Shown: positions 19,031 through 28,300 of the stretch, piece after piece | Position numbering within the stretch: position 1 is the stretch's first letter | Layout of the letters: each line of letters opens with the position of its first letter | NCBI RefSeq assembly: GCF_026619415.1 | Contig: NZ_JAOVZR010000001.1 | Coordinates: forward strand, 3,394,501-3,458,500 | Length of the DNA: 64,000 nt | Source: Hoeflea algicola | GTDB lineage: Bacteria; Pseudomonadota; Alphaproteobacteria; Rhizobiales; Rhizobiaceae | Reading direction: 5' to 3' | Made by a program: the position numbers and the translations under genes | The notes under the pieces: generated by a model | What the model was told of the DNA's origin: nothing | Database searches by the model: none | Seen by the model: only the letters and a program-made list of their open reading frames with translations

Positions 19031-19669
19031 ATGATGGTTTGGGAATTCGGGGGTAAAGCATTGGTCGGCAGGATTATTATTGCTGACGATCACCCGCTAT
19101 TCCGTGAAGGTTTGCGACGTATCATTCAGCGCGTAATTACGGCGTCTCTTGTCGAGGTGACGGACACGGAATCCTTGTTGTTAGAGGCGCAGAAAGACGA
19201 AGCTCCGATCATGATGCTGCTTGATCTGGTGTTCCCCGGCTTCAAGGGTGCGGAAACTGTTGCTGATTTGCGCAAGGCATATCCTGGGTCAGCTTTGGTT
19301 GTTATTTCAATGACTGACGACAAGACGGTTGCGGACGAAATGATCGCGGCGGGGGCAAACGGTTTCATCTCGAAATCCGTCTCCGCCGACGAAATTATGC
19401 TTTCCATCAACAAAGTCGTCGAGGGTGAAATTGTTGTCTGTCTGGATGGCGATGATTCGATCGGACAAAGCATTATCCCGAACCTCCCGCAACGGCACAT
19501 CGATGTGCTCGTCGGATTGGGCCAGGGAAAAACAAACAAGGAAATTGCGCGCGAATTGGGGATTTCTCCCTTTACCGTGCGCGCACATATTTCCGCAGTG
19601 TTCAAGTCACTGGGTGTATCCACTCGCTCGGCCGCATCGGCATTGGCCGTTTTGTATGGCTTGATATAA
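19031..19669 (+). CDS. Response regulator, NarL/LuxR type
   Basis: A 212-residue two-component regulator. The receiver domain (about 13-130) has the acidic pair ADDHPLFREG and the phospho-acceptor Asp65 in LLDLVFPG. The C-terminal LuxR helix-turn-helix is at about 150-205 (RHIDVLVGLGQGKTNKEIARELGISPFTVRAHI). The start may instead be TTG at 19061, which has ggggg upstream and gives the usual N-terminus. It ends 4 bp from the convergent kinase gene, its likely partner. It may control the exported-protein genes nearby. Confidence 0.87.
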   Translation: MMVWEFGGKALVGRIIIADDHPLFREGLRRIIQRVITASLVEVTDTESLLLEAQKDEAPIMMLLDLVFPGFKGAETVADLRKAYPGSALVVISMTDDKTVADEMIAAGANGFISKSVSADEIMLSINKVVEGEIVVCLDGDDSIGQSIIPNLPQRHIDVLVGLGQGKTNKEIARELGISPFTVRAHISAVFKSLGVSTRSAASALAVLYGLI

Positions 19670-19673
19670 CTCA

Positions 19674-21272
19674 TCAGCTTGCGTCGGCGTAGTTGGCTGT
19701 CATTGCCAATAGGACAGATCGCAGTTGCATTGGCGACACAGGCTTGTGGAGTGTCCAGAATCCCTCCTGTTTTGCAAATCCCTCGATCTGGTCGGTGATG
19801 GTGCCGCTGATAATTGCGGTAGGCACCGGGGCTCTCTGATTAATTTCTCTTGCAAGCTCGATGCCGTTTTTCGGGGTATTGAGGTGATAGTCCATAAGCA
19901 GCACGTCAAAGCGTGCTGGAAATTCCGACATGGGAGTCCTGGTCTCCACGTCATAGCCCCAATTCTGGAGAAGGTTCTTCATTGCCTTCATCACCTGAGG
20001 ATTGTCGTCGATGATCAGCACAGTCTTGTTGGGCTTTTTGAAAACCTCACTGGAAACGGCAACAGCTTGTTCTTGAATTGGTCGGGACGAAACGCGAAGT
20101 CCCTCAATGGCGACATGGGTACCGACACCCTCTGTCGACCTGAAATCCACATCCAGACCCAGAAGGCGCGCCGTCCGCGATACAATCGACAACCCCAAAC
20201 CCAGCCCATCCCTGCGGCCCGGACCGTGCGGATTGCCGCGAACAAACTCGTTAAAAATCGCTTCCTGGAGATGATCCGGCACGCCAATTCCCTGATCGAG
20301 AACATGAACACTCGCCGCGCCATTTCTGACCCTTGCACCGAGAAGTATCTTGGCTCCCGGGGCGTATTTGACAGCATTGAAAACCAGGTTCTGGAGTATC
20401 GAAGACAGAAGGGCCTTGTCGGTTTTCACACTGATCGAAGTGCCGACCAGCTTTATGGTACCACCATGCTCTTCTGCTTCAGGCAGCGCTTGCCGCACGG
20501 TTTGGCGCAGCACTTCATCCAGAGAAAAAGTTGTCAGGTCGGGTTTCAGGCCGCCGGAATCCAGTGAAGTGACATTGAGAAGGGATTTGAACAAATTGGA
20601 AAGATTGTCGATGGACAGATCAATTGTATCCAGAACATCTTCCCCGTCGGCATCGAGTTTTTGATCCCGCAAGCACTCGGTAAGAAGCCCGATGGCATGT
20701 ATTGGCTGACGCAAGTCGTGATTTGCCTGCGCCAGAAACTGGGTCTTGGCGGCATTGGCTATATCCGCCTTCTTTGCAGCAGCGAGATATTTATCTGCCA
20801 GATCGAGATTTTCGAGTTTGGTCGCCAGATACTCGGACAACTCCTCGCTGGTGTCGTTGGCCAATCCACACATCATGACAGCGAAGATGAGGACGAGAAC
20901 CCCCAGCAGAACAAAATCGCCGCCGATCATGAAAATCCGGATGGCGAGTAGCCCGGTAAAGGGGATTTCGTAGAAAAAGAACGAGAACTTGAATATGCCC
21001 AGGGAGCGAGCGGCAGCGGCTGAAGCCCCCGCCACGATTGCCATCTGGATGGAAAAATGCGCCGGGTTTTGAACGTCCAGCCCGAAAAAGAGAAACGTAC
21101 CCCAACTGGTGCCAACAAGGGCAAAAAGCGCGTGCAGTTTGTTCTGCCAACGATCCAGATTGAGCTCCCGGCTCGTCGGGTTTTCAGCTTGTTTGCCGAG
21201 AACGTAGAGCAGAGTTGGCGTCACCAGAATTTCCCAAACGCCCCACAGTGCAAGCCAGTGCAGCGCCAGCAC
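19674..21272 (-). CDS. Hybrid sensor histidine kinase with receiver domain, possibly frameshifted at its 5' end
   Basis: Readable as 532 residues from a GTG at 21272. Order: membrane helices (about 1-135), coil, HisKA with His185 in FLAQANHDLRQP, HATPase (NLVFNAVKYAPG, LDQGIGVPD, GLGLGLSIVSRTARLLG) and a C-terminal receiver (VLIIDDNP, LLMDYHLNTP). Upstream, an ATG at 21400 opens a different frame (KTLFPGDVDFQADRARLF) that runs to about 21330. From there the kinase frame continues as DFFGHIASASVLIYLAW. A single missing base near 21330, beside a T7 tract, would explain this. Convergent with the response regulator, 4 bp apart. Confidence 0.82.
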   Translation of the reverse strand: MLALHWLALWGVWEILVTPTLLYVLGKQAENPTSRELNLDRWQNKLHALFALVGTSWGTFLFFGLDVQNPAHFSIQMAIVAGASAAAARSLGIFKFSFFFYEIPFTGLLAIRIFMIGGDFVLLGVLVLIFAVMMCGLANDTSEELSEYLATKLENLDLADKYLAAAKKADIANAAKTQFLAQANHDLRQPIHAIGLLTECLRDQKLDADGEDVLDTIDLSIDNLSNLFKSLLNVTSLDSGGLKPDLTTFSLDEVLRQTVRQALPEAEEHGGTIKLVGTSISVKTDKALLSSILQNLVFNAVKYAPGAKILLGARVRNGAASVHVLDQGIGVPDHLQEAIFNEFVRGNPHGPGRRDGLGLGLSIVSRTARLLGLDVDFRSTEGVGTHVAIEGLRVSSRPIQEQAVAVSSEVFKKPNKTVLIIDDNPQVMKAMKNLLQNWGYDVETRTPMSEFPARFDVLLMDYHLNTPKNGIELAREINQRAPVPTAIISGTITDQIEGFAKQEGFWTLHKPVSPMQLRSVLLAMTANYADAS

Positions 21273-21458
21273 ATCCCAGGCGAGATAGATGAGTACGCTT
21301 GCTGAAGCAATGTGGCCAAAAAAATCTTGGCGGGCGCACGCGCAAACAAGCGGGCGCGGTCCGCCTGGAAGTCAACGTCACCGGGAAACAGCGTTTTCAT
21401 ACGACGTCTATCCTAATAAACACGCCCTAACCTAGCCCGGCAGAAGAGCTGGCGCACT

Positions 21459-21478
21459 AGTACATCTGTCCCAATTGC
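21459..21478 (+). promoter_or_regulatory. GTACAT-type repeated upstream element, copy A
   Basis: agtacatctgtcccaattgc, ending 64 bp before the start of the exported protein at 21543. Similar elements lie at 25902-25921 and 28164-28183 before other exported-protein genes, and a divergent one is at 14693-14710. Likely an operator or promoter element; inference. Confidence 0.45.
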
Positions 21479-21542
21479 AACAGCCCGTCTCTCGCATCTA
21501 GCTTTCAGCCACCTTGGCAATAAGCAATGATTGGAAGCGAAA

Positions 21543-21866
21543 ATGGTTGGAAATCAAAACTCAATTAAAAAACTGACTTTCCTGGGCGGAGCATTGTTGT
21601 GCGCTTTGTCGACCGCCAGCCTGGCAGGCACAAGCGCACCCTTTTACTTCAGTGATCATGCCGGAAATGTGCAAGGCCTGTACACAGATACCCGTTGCAA
21701 TGGAATACAGAGCGGTTGCGTTGGATTTGGACGGTACTGCAACACGGATTTCTATTCGAATTCATATGCACTTAAAAAGGCAAAAGAGACCTGGCAATAT
21801 CGAGGATACATTGGCATTCGCCAAAACTCAGGAAATAATTCCGTGGTATGTGAACTGAAGAAATAG
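21543..21866 (+). CDS. Small exported protein, unknown function
   Basis: A 107-residue protein with a signal peptide (KKLTFLGGALLCALSTASLAGT, residues 8-29) and a cysteine-containing mature part (RCNGIQSGCVGFGRYC and VVCELKK). The signal region closely resembles that of the protein at 25985 (VTFLAGALLCLTSGAGLAET), so the two may be distant relatives. The ATG at 21543 follows ggaagcgaaa. A lipoprotein gene starts 8 bp after its stop and is presumably co-transcribed. Confidence 0.6.
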   Translation: MVGNQNSIKKLTFLGGALLCALSTASLAGTSAPFYFSDHAGNVQGLYTDTRCNGIQSGCVGFGRYCNTDFYSNSYALKKAKETWQYRGYIGIRQNSGNNSVVCELKK

Positions 21867-21874
21867 CAAATTTC

Positions 21875-22699
21875 ATGAAATACCTGTTTCTAATTCTTCT
21901 GTTCATTGCATCTGGGTGTTCGTCAACGTGGGAATCCTCCAGCGCTGTCTCGACACGAGGAAGCGGTGAACAGAGAACGATTGTTGCGGCTAGCACTCAA
22001 CGGGCTGAAAGCCTCAATGGCGACGAGGTGTTCCTGCTGATTTACCGCGAAGGCGGATTTGTCGGCTCCGCGACAGCATGGCCAGTTCAGTACAATGGAA
22101 CCAAAATTGGCGCACTGAAAAACGGATCGTTTATAGCCATCAAGACAAATGCCGGGATAAAAACGCTCACGCCGGAATCCCATCTCGGTATCTATTCCGA
22201 AGGGGTGGAGCAATTTGAGCTGAACGCCGATGCCGGCCGCACCTATTATTTGAAGCATGGTCCGGATTCAATCTACACCTCGAAGGTCAAGATCAGGCAA
22301 GTACCGGCGGCAAAAGCCAGCGCTGAAATCGCAAAATATTCGCTTGTGAAAGTTATCAACGAATACAGAGGCTCAGTGGTCAAATCCGAAGGCAATATCA
22401 GCTCCGTCATCGGAAGGGTGTTTATTGAGCGGGGAATCAGGACATTGCCGGCCAGACCAGGCTCCCCGTTGTACGTTGGCGACAAGGTCAATGTGGAAGA
22501 GGACTCGAGAGCGAACATAATCATTCGTGGCGGGCTCATCAAGATCACCGAGAAGATGTCTTATCAAATACCAGATGCCCCAAAAGCCGCGCCGCCGCCC
22601 GGCATGGCATCAAAGGCGTGGATCAAGATCAAGAAACTGCTTGAGGGGGAGAATTTCGAACTCAAGGGGGCAACGTCGACCGGGGGTGTGCGCGGATAG
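21875..22699 (+). CDS. Lipoprotein with DUF2846-like and FecR-like parts
   Basis: A 274-residue lipoprotein. The lipobox is FIASGC (Cys15). The first part (about 50-130: VFLLIYREGGFVGSATAWPV, KIGALKNGSFIAIKTNAG, YYLKHG) looks like DUF2846. The second (about 175-225: GRVFIERGIRTLPARPGSPL, VGDKVNVEEDSRANII) looks like a FecR domain. The combination suggests an outer-membrane or periplasmic anchoring role. Both domain calls are by eye. It follows the small exported protein after 8 bp. Confidence 0.6.
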   Translation: MKYLFLILLFIASGCSSTWESSSAVSTRGSGEQRTIVAASTQRAESLNGDEVFLLIYREGGFVGSATAWPVQYNGTKIGALKNGSFIAIKTNAGIKTLTPESHLGIYSEGVEQFELNADAGRTYYLKHGPDSIYTSKVKIRQVPAAKASAEIAKYSLVKVINEYRGSVVKSEGNISSVIGRVFIERGIRTLPARPGSPLYVGDKVNVEEDSRANIIIRGGLIKITEKMSYQIPDAPKAAPPPGMASKAWIKIKKLLEGENFELKGATSTGGVRG

Positions 22700-22924
22700 A
22701 GGCAGACAGGGTGAGCGCATCTTTCCGCCTACTCAATAGCGAAACTCATTCCGACCACATCAATCCCGGATCACCTTATGGGGCAGGCCGAGCAATCTGG
22801 CGCAAGGCAAAAGCGGGCGTTCCAGGCTGCGCCATCAAAGACGTCCCTTGGCGTTTGCCGCTCCGCCGGCGCCGATGATTTGCGCAGTTTTCTCAGAGAC
22901 GGGCTCCACCAAGGGAACATCACC

Positions 22925-23371
22925 ATGCCTTCTGAACTCATGTTTACCTCAGCAATAATTGTTGCCTATCTCGCGCTGTATTGCGGCGCGCTCTTTCTGC
23001 GCAATGCTTCCGGCCGTGCGGCATTCCATTTTCTAGTCGCGTCCATGGTAGCCGTGACTGCGAGCATTTTCATAAGCAAAATGGATATGGCTATTTGTGA
23101 CGGGGAATTTTGTGTCTTTCTTTTGCTCGTGTCCGCTCAACTAGTCACATCCATTCTTGTTTCCAAATACCTTGGACTTGATATATTCTTCGCTGTAATG
23201 CCCGTTACATTTGCAATAATTGCTACATCCATATTCTTCGTTGCAATAATCGTATTGGTTTTTCCATCAGTATTGTGTCTCGTATCGGCATTTGGGTTTT
23301 GGCTGTTTCCTTTCAAGGAGAACCAGCGGGCCAACCGAGAGCGCAACCAGCCTGCGACAGACAGTGAATGA
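22925..23371 (+). CDS. Membrane protein, unknown function
   Basis: A 148-residue protein with about four hydrophobic helices (FTSAIIVAYLALYCGALFL, AFHFLVASMVAVTASIFIS, VFLLLVSAQLVTSILVS, and a long one from FAVMPVTFAIIATSIFF onward) and a polar tail. The ATG at 22925 is chosen over a longer upstream frame with unlikely composition; aaggga lies upstream. Not recognised. Confidence 0.55.
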   Translation: MPSELMFTSAIIVAYLALYCGALFLRNASGRAAFHFLVASMVAVTASIFISKMDMAICDGEFCVFLLLVSAQLVTSILVSKYLGLDIFFAVMPVTFAIIATSIFFVAIIVLVFPSVLCLVSAFGFWLFPFKENQRANRERNQPATDSE

Positions 23372-23613
23372 ATAGCCCTTGGATTCGCAGGCACGTTCTC
23401 CCTCGATTCAGAGGCATGAGAGCCATCATGAGCACAGTCATTTTGGTAACAATTTCAATCACGACAGCCTAGCTGAGCGCGACTGCCAGGTTGCGAATGG
23501 TCTTGAAGTCATTGGGCGTCAGTGCCCAATCGCTTTATGTCGGGAAAGAAGCGGCTTGGCCAAAACAGGTTCCCGCGCCGCTTTAATGGATTTCTACGCA
23601 GGCAAAATCCCTG

Positions 23614-24066
23614 TTAGCCAACAACATTGATGAACACCGTATAGCGTCCCGTGCCAAGCATCTTGAACACCATCACGTCAAGCAAGCCGGGAACTCGGCC
23701 CTGCGAAATCTGGCGTTTGAGTGCGGTGAGATTAATGTTGCAATAAGTTACGAGCTGACCGGTCTCCAGCAGCGCGCGGTTTGCTGGTTTACCGAAAAAA
23801 CTGTCATGACTATCCATCTCGCTGCCGGTTTTGAATTTGTGAACATTGGCGCGATCCTGACGCAGGATCTGTTCCGCATTCGACAACCCCACCCCTTTGG
23901 AGTTGTAAAGATCCTGCTCCTGGATGTCGGCCAAATAGTTCACAATGAACCGGGCGCCTGGATATGTCTTGCCGGCATCATAGATGTCATAATCGACACA
24001 GCCCTGAGCAAACGCGGCACTATTGTTCACACACAGAAATATAAACGCAGCGAGCCAAAAACGCAT
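23614..24066 (-). CDS. Exported protein, unknown function
   Basis: A 150-residue protein with a clear signal peptide (MRFWLAAFIFLCVNNSAAFA, cleavage before QGCVDYD). The mature part has a Cys near the start and one in LVTYCNINL, possibly a disulfide pair. The ATG at 24066 follows ggaggc on the minus strand. The 5' side is cut off from its upstream region by IS66 copy 2, 94 bp away. No family recognised. Confidence 0.6.
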   Translation of the reverse strand: MRFWLAAFIFLCVNNSAAFAQGCVDYDIYDAGKTYPGARFIVNYLADIQEQDLYNSKGVGLSNAEQILRQDRANVHKFKTGSEMDSHDSFFGKPANRALLETGQLVTYCNINLTALKRQISQGRVPGLLDVMVFKMLGTGRYTVFINVVG

Positions 24067-24160
24067 TATGAAAGCCTCCAATAAACGAATAACATTCTGA
24101 AATACCTACAAGATTTCTGCATATTGCAAACAGACTTGTTGCGTTTTCAAAATGGAAACT

Positions 24161-25535
24161 GTAATTACCCACCCCCGAATTCGTGATTTCCGGTTCTTCT
24201 ACCGGCCTATGCCAGGACGGATGCGATGACCTGGAAGGGGTTTGCGCCTTTGAGGCGGGCGGTGTCGATGGTCGTGCGTACATCCGCCTCTGCTTGGGCG
24301 GCCCACATGGCGCGATATCCGTTTGTCACCTTTCGCTGAATGACCCATGGACGGAGCTTTCGCTCAGATGTGTTGTTGGTGACATCGACTTCTCCGGGAT
24401 AGTCGCAAAACGTCAGCAGCTGATCGCGGGCCCGCCCGATCTTGGCCTGGAGCTTTTGGGCCAGGTCGCACGAAGTCGGGGCGCATAGAAGCCCGGCAAG
24501 CTGTTTATCGAATTTGCGCTTCTTGCTTGCGACGGTAGACGCAGCGAATGTGCTTATGGCTCTGGCGAAATCAAACACACGGCCAAACCAAAGCTGGAAG
24601 CGAAGAGGGAGATCATCCTCGCCATGTTCCAGCGCAAAGGCTGTATCACGCGCCAAATGTGCAAGGCAGGTTTGATGTCGATGGCCGTGAGATTGCTGGG
24701 CTGAATACCGATCAGATATCCATACCTCGGGGACATGGCCGCCCATGGTCTCGTGAACGACCCGTGCTGCACGGGAGTAATCGGGCTGGTGGACAACAGC
24801 ATCCTTGCAATGAAAAACCCAGTGTTGGGCATTTGTGCCCTCGATACGCACACCGGTTTCGTCGCTGGCGACAACGCGGGCGGCTCGAAGGCTGGCCTTG
24901 GCGGCCTGTGCTGTGGCCTGGAAGCTCGGACGGGAGCGGGAAAACATGTTCATGATCGCGCCCTCGCTCACATTAAGGCCGAAGATATCCATGAACACAC
25001 CGCTCAGGCGTTCGTAAGACAATGCATGGAAACTCTTGAGGTAGATCGCCAGCGCGTGAATGCCTGGCCCGAACGGCGTTGCGGTTGCCACGGCAGGTGC
25101 GGTGGCTTTTGTTGTCGTGCCGCATTGCGGGCAATGACAGGAAAAACGCCGATGCCGGGTGACATGAGGACGGATCGCAGGAATATCGATCTCGTCATAG
25201 GCCCCGGCCAGCACCATCGTATCATCACCGGAAAACGCATGGCCGCATCTCTTGCAGGCGGTCGGTTCATGATCGCGAAACATGTCGGCAAAATCCGCCA
25301 GCACCCTATTGTGGGGTTCATGCCCGGGCTTGGCTCCACCCGGTCGTGAGTTGACGCGTTTCTCTTTCTTGTCCGTCGAGGGCGGCTTGGAAGACGTCCG
25401 AGAATCCTTGGAAGGCCGTTGGAGCCGAAGCACCATCTCGATCAATTCGTCCTTGCTCAGCTGCTGCAAATCAGTCCGATCCATATCATCATGGATTCAG
25501 ACATTGTGGTGCATGGCAAGGGGGTGGGTAATTAC
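24161..25535 (-). mobile_element. IS66-family insertion sequence, single-ORF type, copy 2 (1375 bp)
   Basis: Same inverted ends as copy 1 (gtaattacccacccc / ggggtgggtaattac), opposite orientation, with the 8-bp target duplication tggaaact at 24153-24160 and 25536-25543. Against copies 1 and 3 I find one base difference (T at 24291), silent in the transposase. Confidence 0.93.
24207..25484 (-). CDS. IS66-family transposase (copy 2)
   Basis: 425 residues, identical in protein sequence to the transposases at 7429 and 35908, with the same zinc-finger cysteines and DDE positions. One synonymous change (Ala codon, at 24291) separates it from them. Confidence 0.93.
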   Translation of the reverse strand: MDRTDLQQLSKDELIEMVLRLQRPSKDSRTSSKPPSTDKKEKRVNSRPGGAKPGHEPHNRVLADFADMFRDHEPTACKRCGHAFSGDDTMVLAGAYDEIDIPAIRPHVTRHRRFSCHCPQCGTTTKATAPAVATATPFGPGIHALAIYLKSFHALSYERLSGVFMDIFGLNVSEGAIMNMFSRSRPSFQATAQAAKASLRAARVVASDETGVRIEGTNAQHWVFHCKDAVVHQPDYSRAARVVHETMGGHVPEVWISDRYSAQQSHGHRHQTCLAHLARDTAFALEHGEDDLPLRFQLWFGRVFDFARAISTFAASTVASKKRKFDKQLAGLLCAPTSCDLAQKLQAKIGRARDQLLTFCDYPGEVDVTNNTSERKLRPWVIQRKVTNGYRAMWAAQAEADVRTTIDTARLKGANPFQVIASVLA

Positions 25536-25984
25536 TGGAAACTAGCGAAATTCGGGCTTGGGTGTCTACATGTACAGATGTACAGGCTAGCAAAGCAGCC
25601 GAGGCATGAATGTCGTCTTCATGCGCCGCGGACTTTGTCTGCTTTGCAACCACAGGAACCAGGCTCTGATCGCGGAAAGAGCTTTTTGGGGAGGTGGAAA
25701 CCGATCTCCTTTGGTTCAATCAGCGGATGGCTCAAACTGCTCCGCGTTGGGGCGACAGTTACGCCGACCCCTTGAATACCCGGATTTCGACAGCCTCCGA
25801 CAATCGCCAGCCAGACCGTAGCCGCTCATCCGGCGTCTCCGATCGAGACGGTTAAGTGCGGCGAAGCATAGATGAAAATCCCGTTCGCGAGCTTGCGACA
25901 TGGTACATCTGTACCAATTGCCTGTGATCTGCTTTCGGCTCCAATGTTGACGCATGACAACCGAACATTTTTCAGGATTGATCT
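25536..25984. other. Intergenic region with GTACAT-type elements
   Basis: No gene seen. It contains a perfect tgtaca-ga-tgtaca inverted repeat at about 25573-25586, and element B (listed separately) just before the exported protein at 25985. Confidence 0.5.
25902..25921 (+). promoter_or_regulatory. GTACAT-type repeated upstream element, copy B
   Basis: ggtacatctgtaccaattgc. Its core ggtaca-tc-tgtacc is a perfect inverted repeat, as expected of a dimeric regulator site. It ends 63 bp before the ATG at 25985, nearly the same spacing as copy A to its gene. Confidence 0.45.
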
Positions 25985-26413
25985 ATGACTGACAAAAGAA
26001 GCTCTCTACAAATAGTCACTTTTCTTGCAGGAGCACTGTTGTGCCTCACTTCGGGAGCCGGTCTGGCTGAAACCAATGGATCGGGTTCCTTGCTTGACCA
26101 GGCTGAAAATCAGCGAACCATACACACAGATTTTCCGTCGATCTCAGTGATCGCCGCAGAGCCCAATCCACATCAACCGGACATCGAGATTTCGGCGCAA
26201 ACGTACAAATCACGTTGGGATCAGGTCGGCGGCAGCTTTACGACAGGCTGGGTGCCAAACAATTCACAGCCGGTTTGCTACTCAAGCGCTCAATGCAACT
26301 GCAACGGCCAGGACTTGTGTGGCACGTTTTACTCCGGACAAATCAACTACTGGTGGCCGCGTGGATGTCACAAACCTCCGATGAAAATTCAATGCAGTTC
26401 GGTTCCTGACTAA
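25985..26413 (+). CDS. Small exported cysteine-containing protein, unknown function
   Basis: A 142-residue protein. Signal peptide about residues 8-29 (LQIVTFLAGALLCLTSGAGLA), similar to that of the protein at 21543. The mature part has a cysteine-rich second half (PVCYSSAQCNCNGQDLCGTF, then GCHKPP and IQCSS), suggesting disulfides. The ATG at 25985 follows caggattgat. Function unknown; genes nearby are also exported proteins. Confidence 0.6.
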   Translation: MTDKRSSLQIVTFLAGALLCLTSGAGLAETNGSGSLLDQAENQRTIHTDFPSISVIAAEPNPHQPDIEISAQTYKSRWDQVGGSFTTGWVPNNSQPVCYSSAQCNCNGQDLCGTFYSGQINYWWPRGCHKPPMKIQCSSVPD

Positions 26414-26559
26414 TAGGGATTCCTGATCGGCAGCAAGGCACGCAGAAGCGAGTTTCTGAAGCCGGATACCAGGTCCCGCGATACGACATCAAAATTTCCA
26501 AGTGCATCTGGTGTTGCCGGGAATGGCAAATTCAATTTTCGGACAGGTTTTCTCTTCAA

Positions 26560-27807
26560 ATGCAATTCAGGTTCTTCTCATCGTCTCGTAGCTCAGCAAG
26601 GCAACTTGTGCTTTGCTTGATTGCTCTGTTCTCTGTCTGCAGTACCAATGTCGGTGCTGTGGAAGCGAAGGATGATATCCTTCAATTTTATTCCGAGCTG
26701 CGGGAAATGGCCAGTTCGCAATTGGAGTACAGGATCGAGAAAAGAAGCGGAAAATGGGTCGTCAAGGCTTCGGCTTGGGACGAGTATTTGCCGATCGAAG
26801 TTGATAAACGTAATGGTTACATCAGGATTGTGGACGAAGGGACCGGCGGCGGTGCCGAAGAAATTCAGGTGGTTCTGTGGCGGCTGGAAAATGGCGATCC
26901 ACTAGTTGGAATATCCCAGTCGATATTTGATGAGGGAGTTCCGGCCACCCATGCACTCCTGTTTTTTCGCAAGCGAAAAGAAAGTTGGTTGAACGTAACG
27001 GATTCTGTCTTCGAACCCGTCAGGCCTCGTGATTTCATCAGGGTAGCTCAGACGCCTGAGGACCGGATGTCCCTGACCACGATTGGAGCCCGCGTCTATT
27101 ACGAGCTCCCTAAAACGGGAACGACAATTGGCGCCTATCTGGCACTGAAAACGGAAATGATCAACGCGGTTTGCAGCGGCTCCGACATGATCGTCGTCCC
27201 CGAACCTGCAATTTATCAACACTATTGCAATGATCTGAATGGCCGGATGGCAAATGCCATGCGGTTCGATTGGAACAAGCAGGACGTCACATTTTCCCCC
27301 GGCGTTCCCGTTTATGTTGAGTTCATGCCCTGGAGCATGCCGGAAGAAGGTGATGGCGCATCTGCAGATTTGTCGCAAAACCAGATTTCATGGAAAACGA
27401 ATGCCGGTAAAGACAGCCGGGGGAAAAAATATGCATATTCAAAGATAACACAGGACGACAATAGCTTTTCCCTGAGATGTTCGCAGGACTCTGACCAAAC
27501 GCATGCATTGCTCATTGGGGAGAATATCCAGCTGTTGAGCAGAGAAGACGACACTGAAATGGTGCTCAATATTGTTTTCGTGTCGAGTGACAGAGTGTCT
27601 CCCAACTACCCCGTCAGAATGTGGTATTTTGGCCCCGACAGAGCGTGGACCGGTCAATTCCAACCAAGCGCGGCTTTTCTAAAGGGCTTTGCCGCTGCCG
27701 GGCATATGATGATCACCAATCAATCGGGCCAGGAAATTGCCAGTTTTTCTGCTCGCGGCACCTCTGAAGCAAAAAGGGCAATGGCAAGTCACTGCGAGAG
27801 CTATTAA
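26560..27807 (+). CDS. Exported protein of 415 residues, unknown function
   Basis: The N-terminus has a basic start and a hydrophobic core (ARQLVLCLIALFSVCSTNVGAVEA), a Sec signal. The mature protein is mixed alpha/beta with no motif I recognise. The mid-part mentions ELPKTGTTIGAYLALKTEM and the C-terminal part AFLKGFAAAGHMMITNQSGQEIASFSARGTSEA, which is reminiscent of the invasion-associated-locus-B-like tail found in exported rhizobial proteins, but this is weak. It lies 146 bp after the small exported protein at 25985. Confidence 0.6.
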   Translation: MQFRFFSSSRSSARQLVLCLIALFSVCSTNVGAVEAKDDILQFYSELREMASSQLEYRIEKRSGKWVVKASAWDEYLPIEVDKRNGYIRIVDEGTGGGAEEIQVVLWRLENGDPLVGISQSIFDEGVPATHALLFFRKRKESWLNVTDSVFEPVRPRDFIRVAQTPEDRMSLTTIGARVYYELPKTGTTIGAYLALKTEMINAVCSGSDMIVVPEPAIYQHYCNDLNGRMANAMRFDWNKQDVTFSPGVPVYVEFMPWSMPEEGDGASADLSQNQISWKTNAGKDSRGKKYAYSKITQDDNSFSLRCSQDSDQTHALLIGENIQLLSREDDTEMVLNIVFVSSDRVSPNYPVRMWYFGPDRAWTGQFQPSAAFLKGFAAAGHMMITNQSGQEIASFSARGTSEAKRAMASHCESY

Positions 27808-28300
27808 TCGGCTTTGTCAACAATTTTCCTTCCATCTCATTTAGAGAACCGATCGGCAGCTTCTGCCTCAAAACCTCTGTTTCATTAATGCCTGGGTTTC
27901 AATCGAGACCTGCCATAAAGACGTGAACGGAGTTGTGGACAAATGTCTGGGCCGCCGCGCAATAAAATCCGACAAATGTCAGAAATATGGACGGAACCGT
28001 CTTTCAATGGACCGGAGGTCTAGGTCGAGTTCAAACCAAGGATGCCGCTTGGCGTTTTTGGTGAGAACGATGTTGTGTCTTTGTATATTTTGGTGGCCGG
28101 ATTTACGCATTGTCGAAAAATGGTTGAGCAACCGAGCGAGGGAAGGTCACCAAATTTTTTGCTAGTACATGTGTCCTAGTTGTAGCGTCTGACATTTTTT
28201 GGTTTCATCGGCACGGCTTAATGGAGTGAGGAGAGCGCATACTGGAAATAGGTGCATGCAAATTTCCATGATTGCGCCCAATCTAGAAAAGGGAAATCAA
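27808..28300. other. Intergenic region, no gene seen
   Basis: Contains element C of the GTACAT-type motif at 28164-28183. The frame 27923-28165 lacks a ribosome site and recognisable features. Confidence 0.5.
28164..28183 (+). promoter_or_regulatory. GTACAT-type repeated upstream element, copy C
   Basis: agtacatgtgtcctagttgt, upstream of the small exported protein at 28301 (117 bp to the ATG). It matches copies A and B at 13 or more of the 20 positions. Confidence 0.4.
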
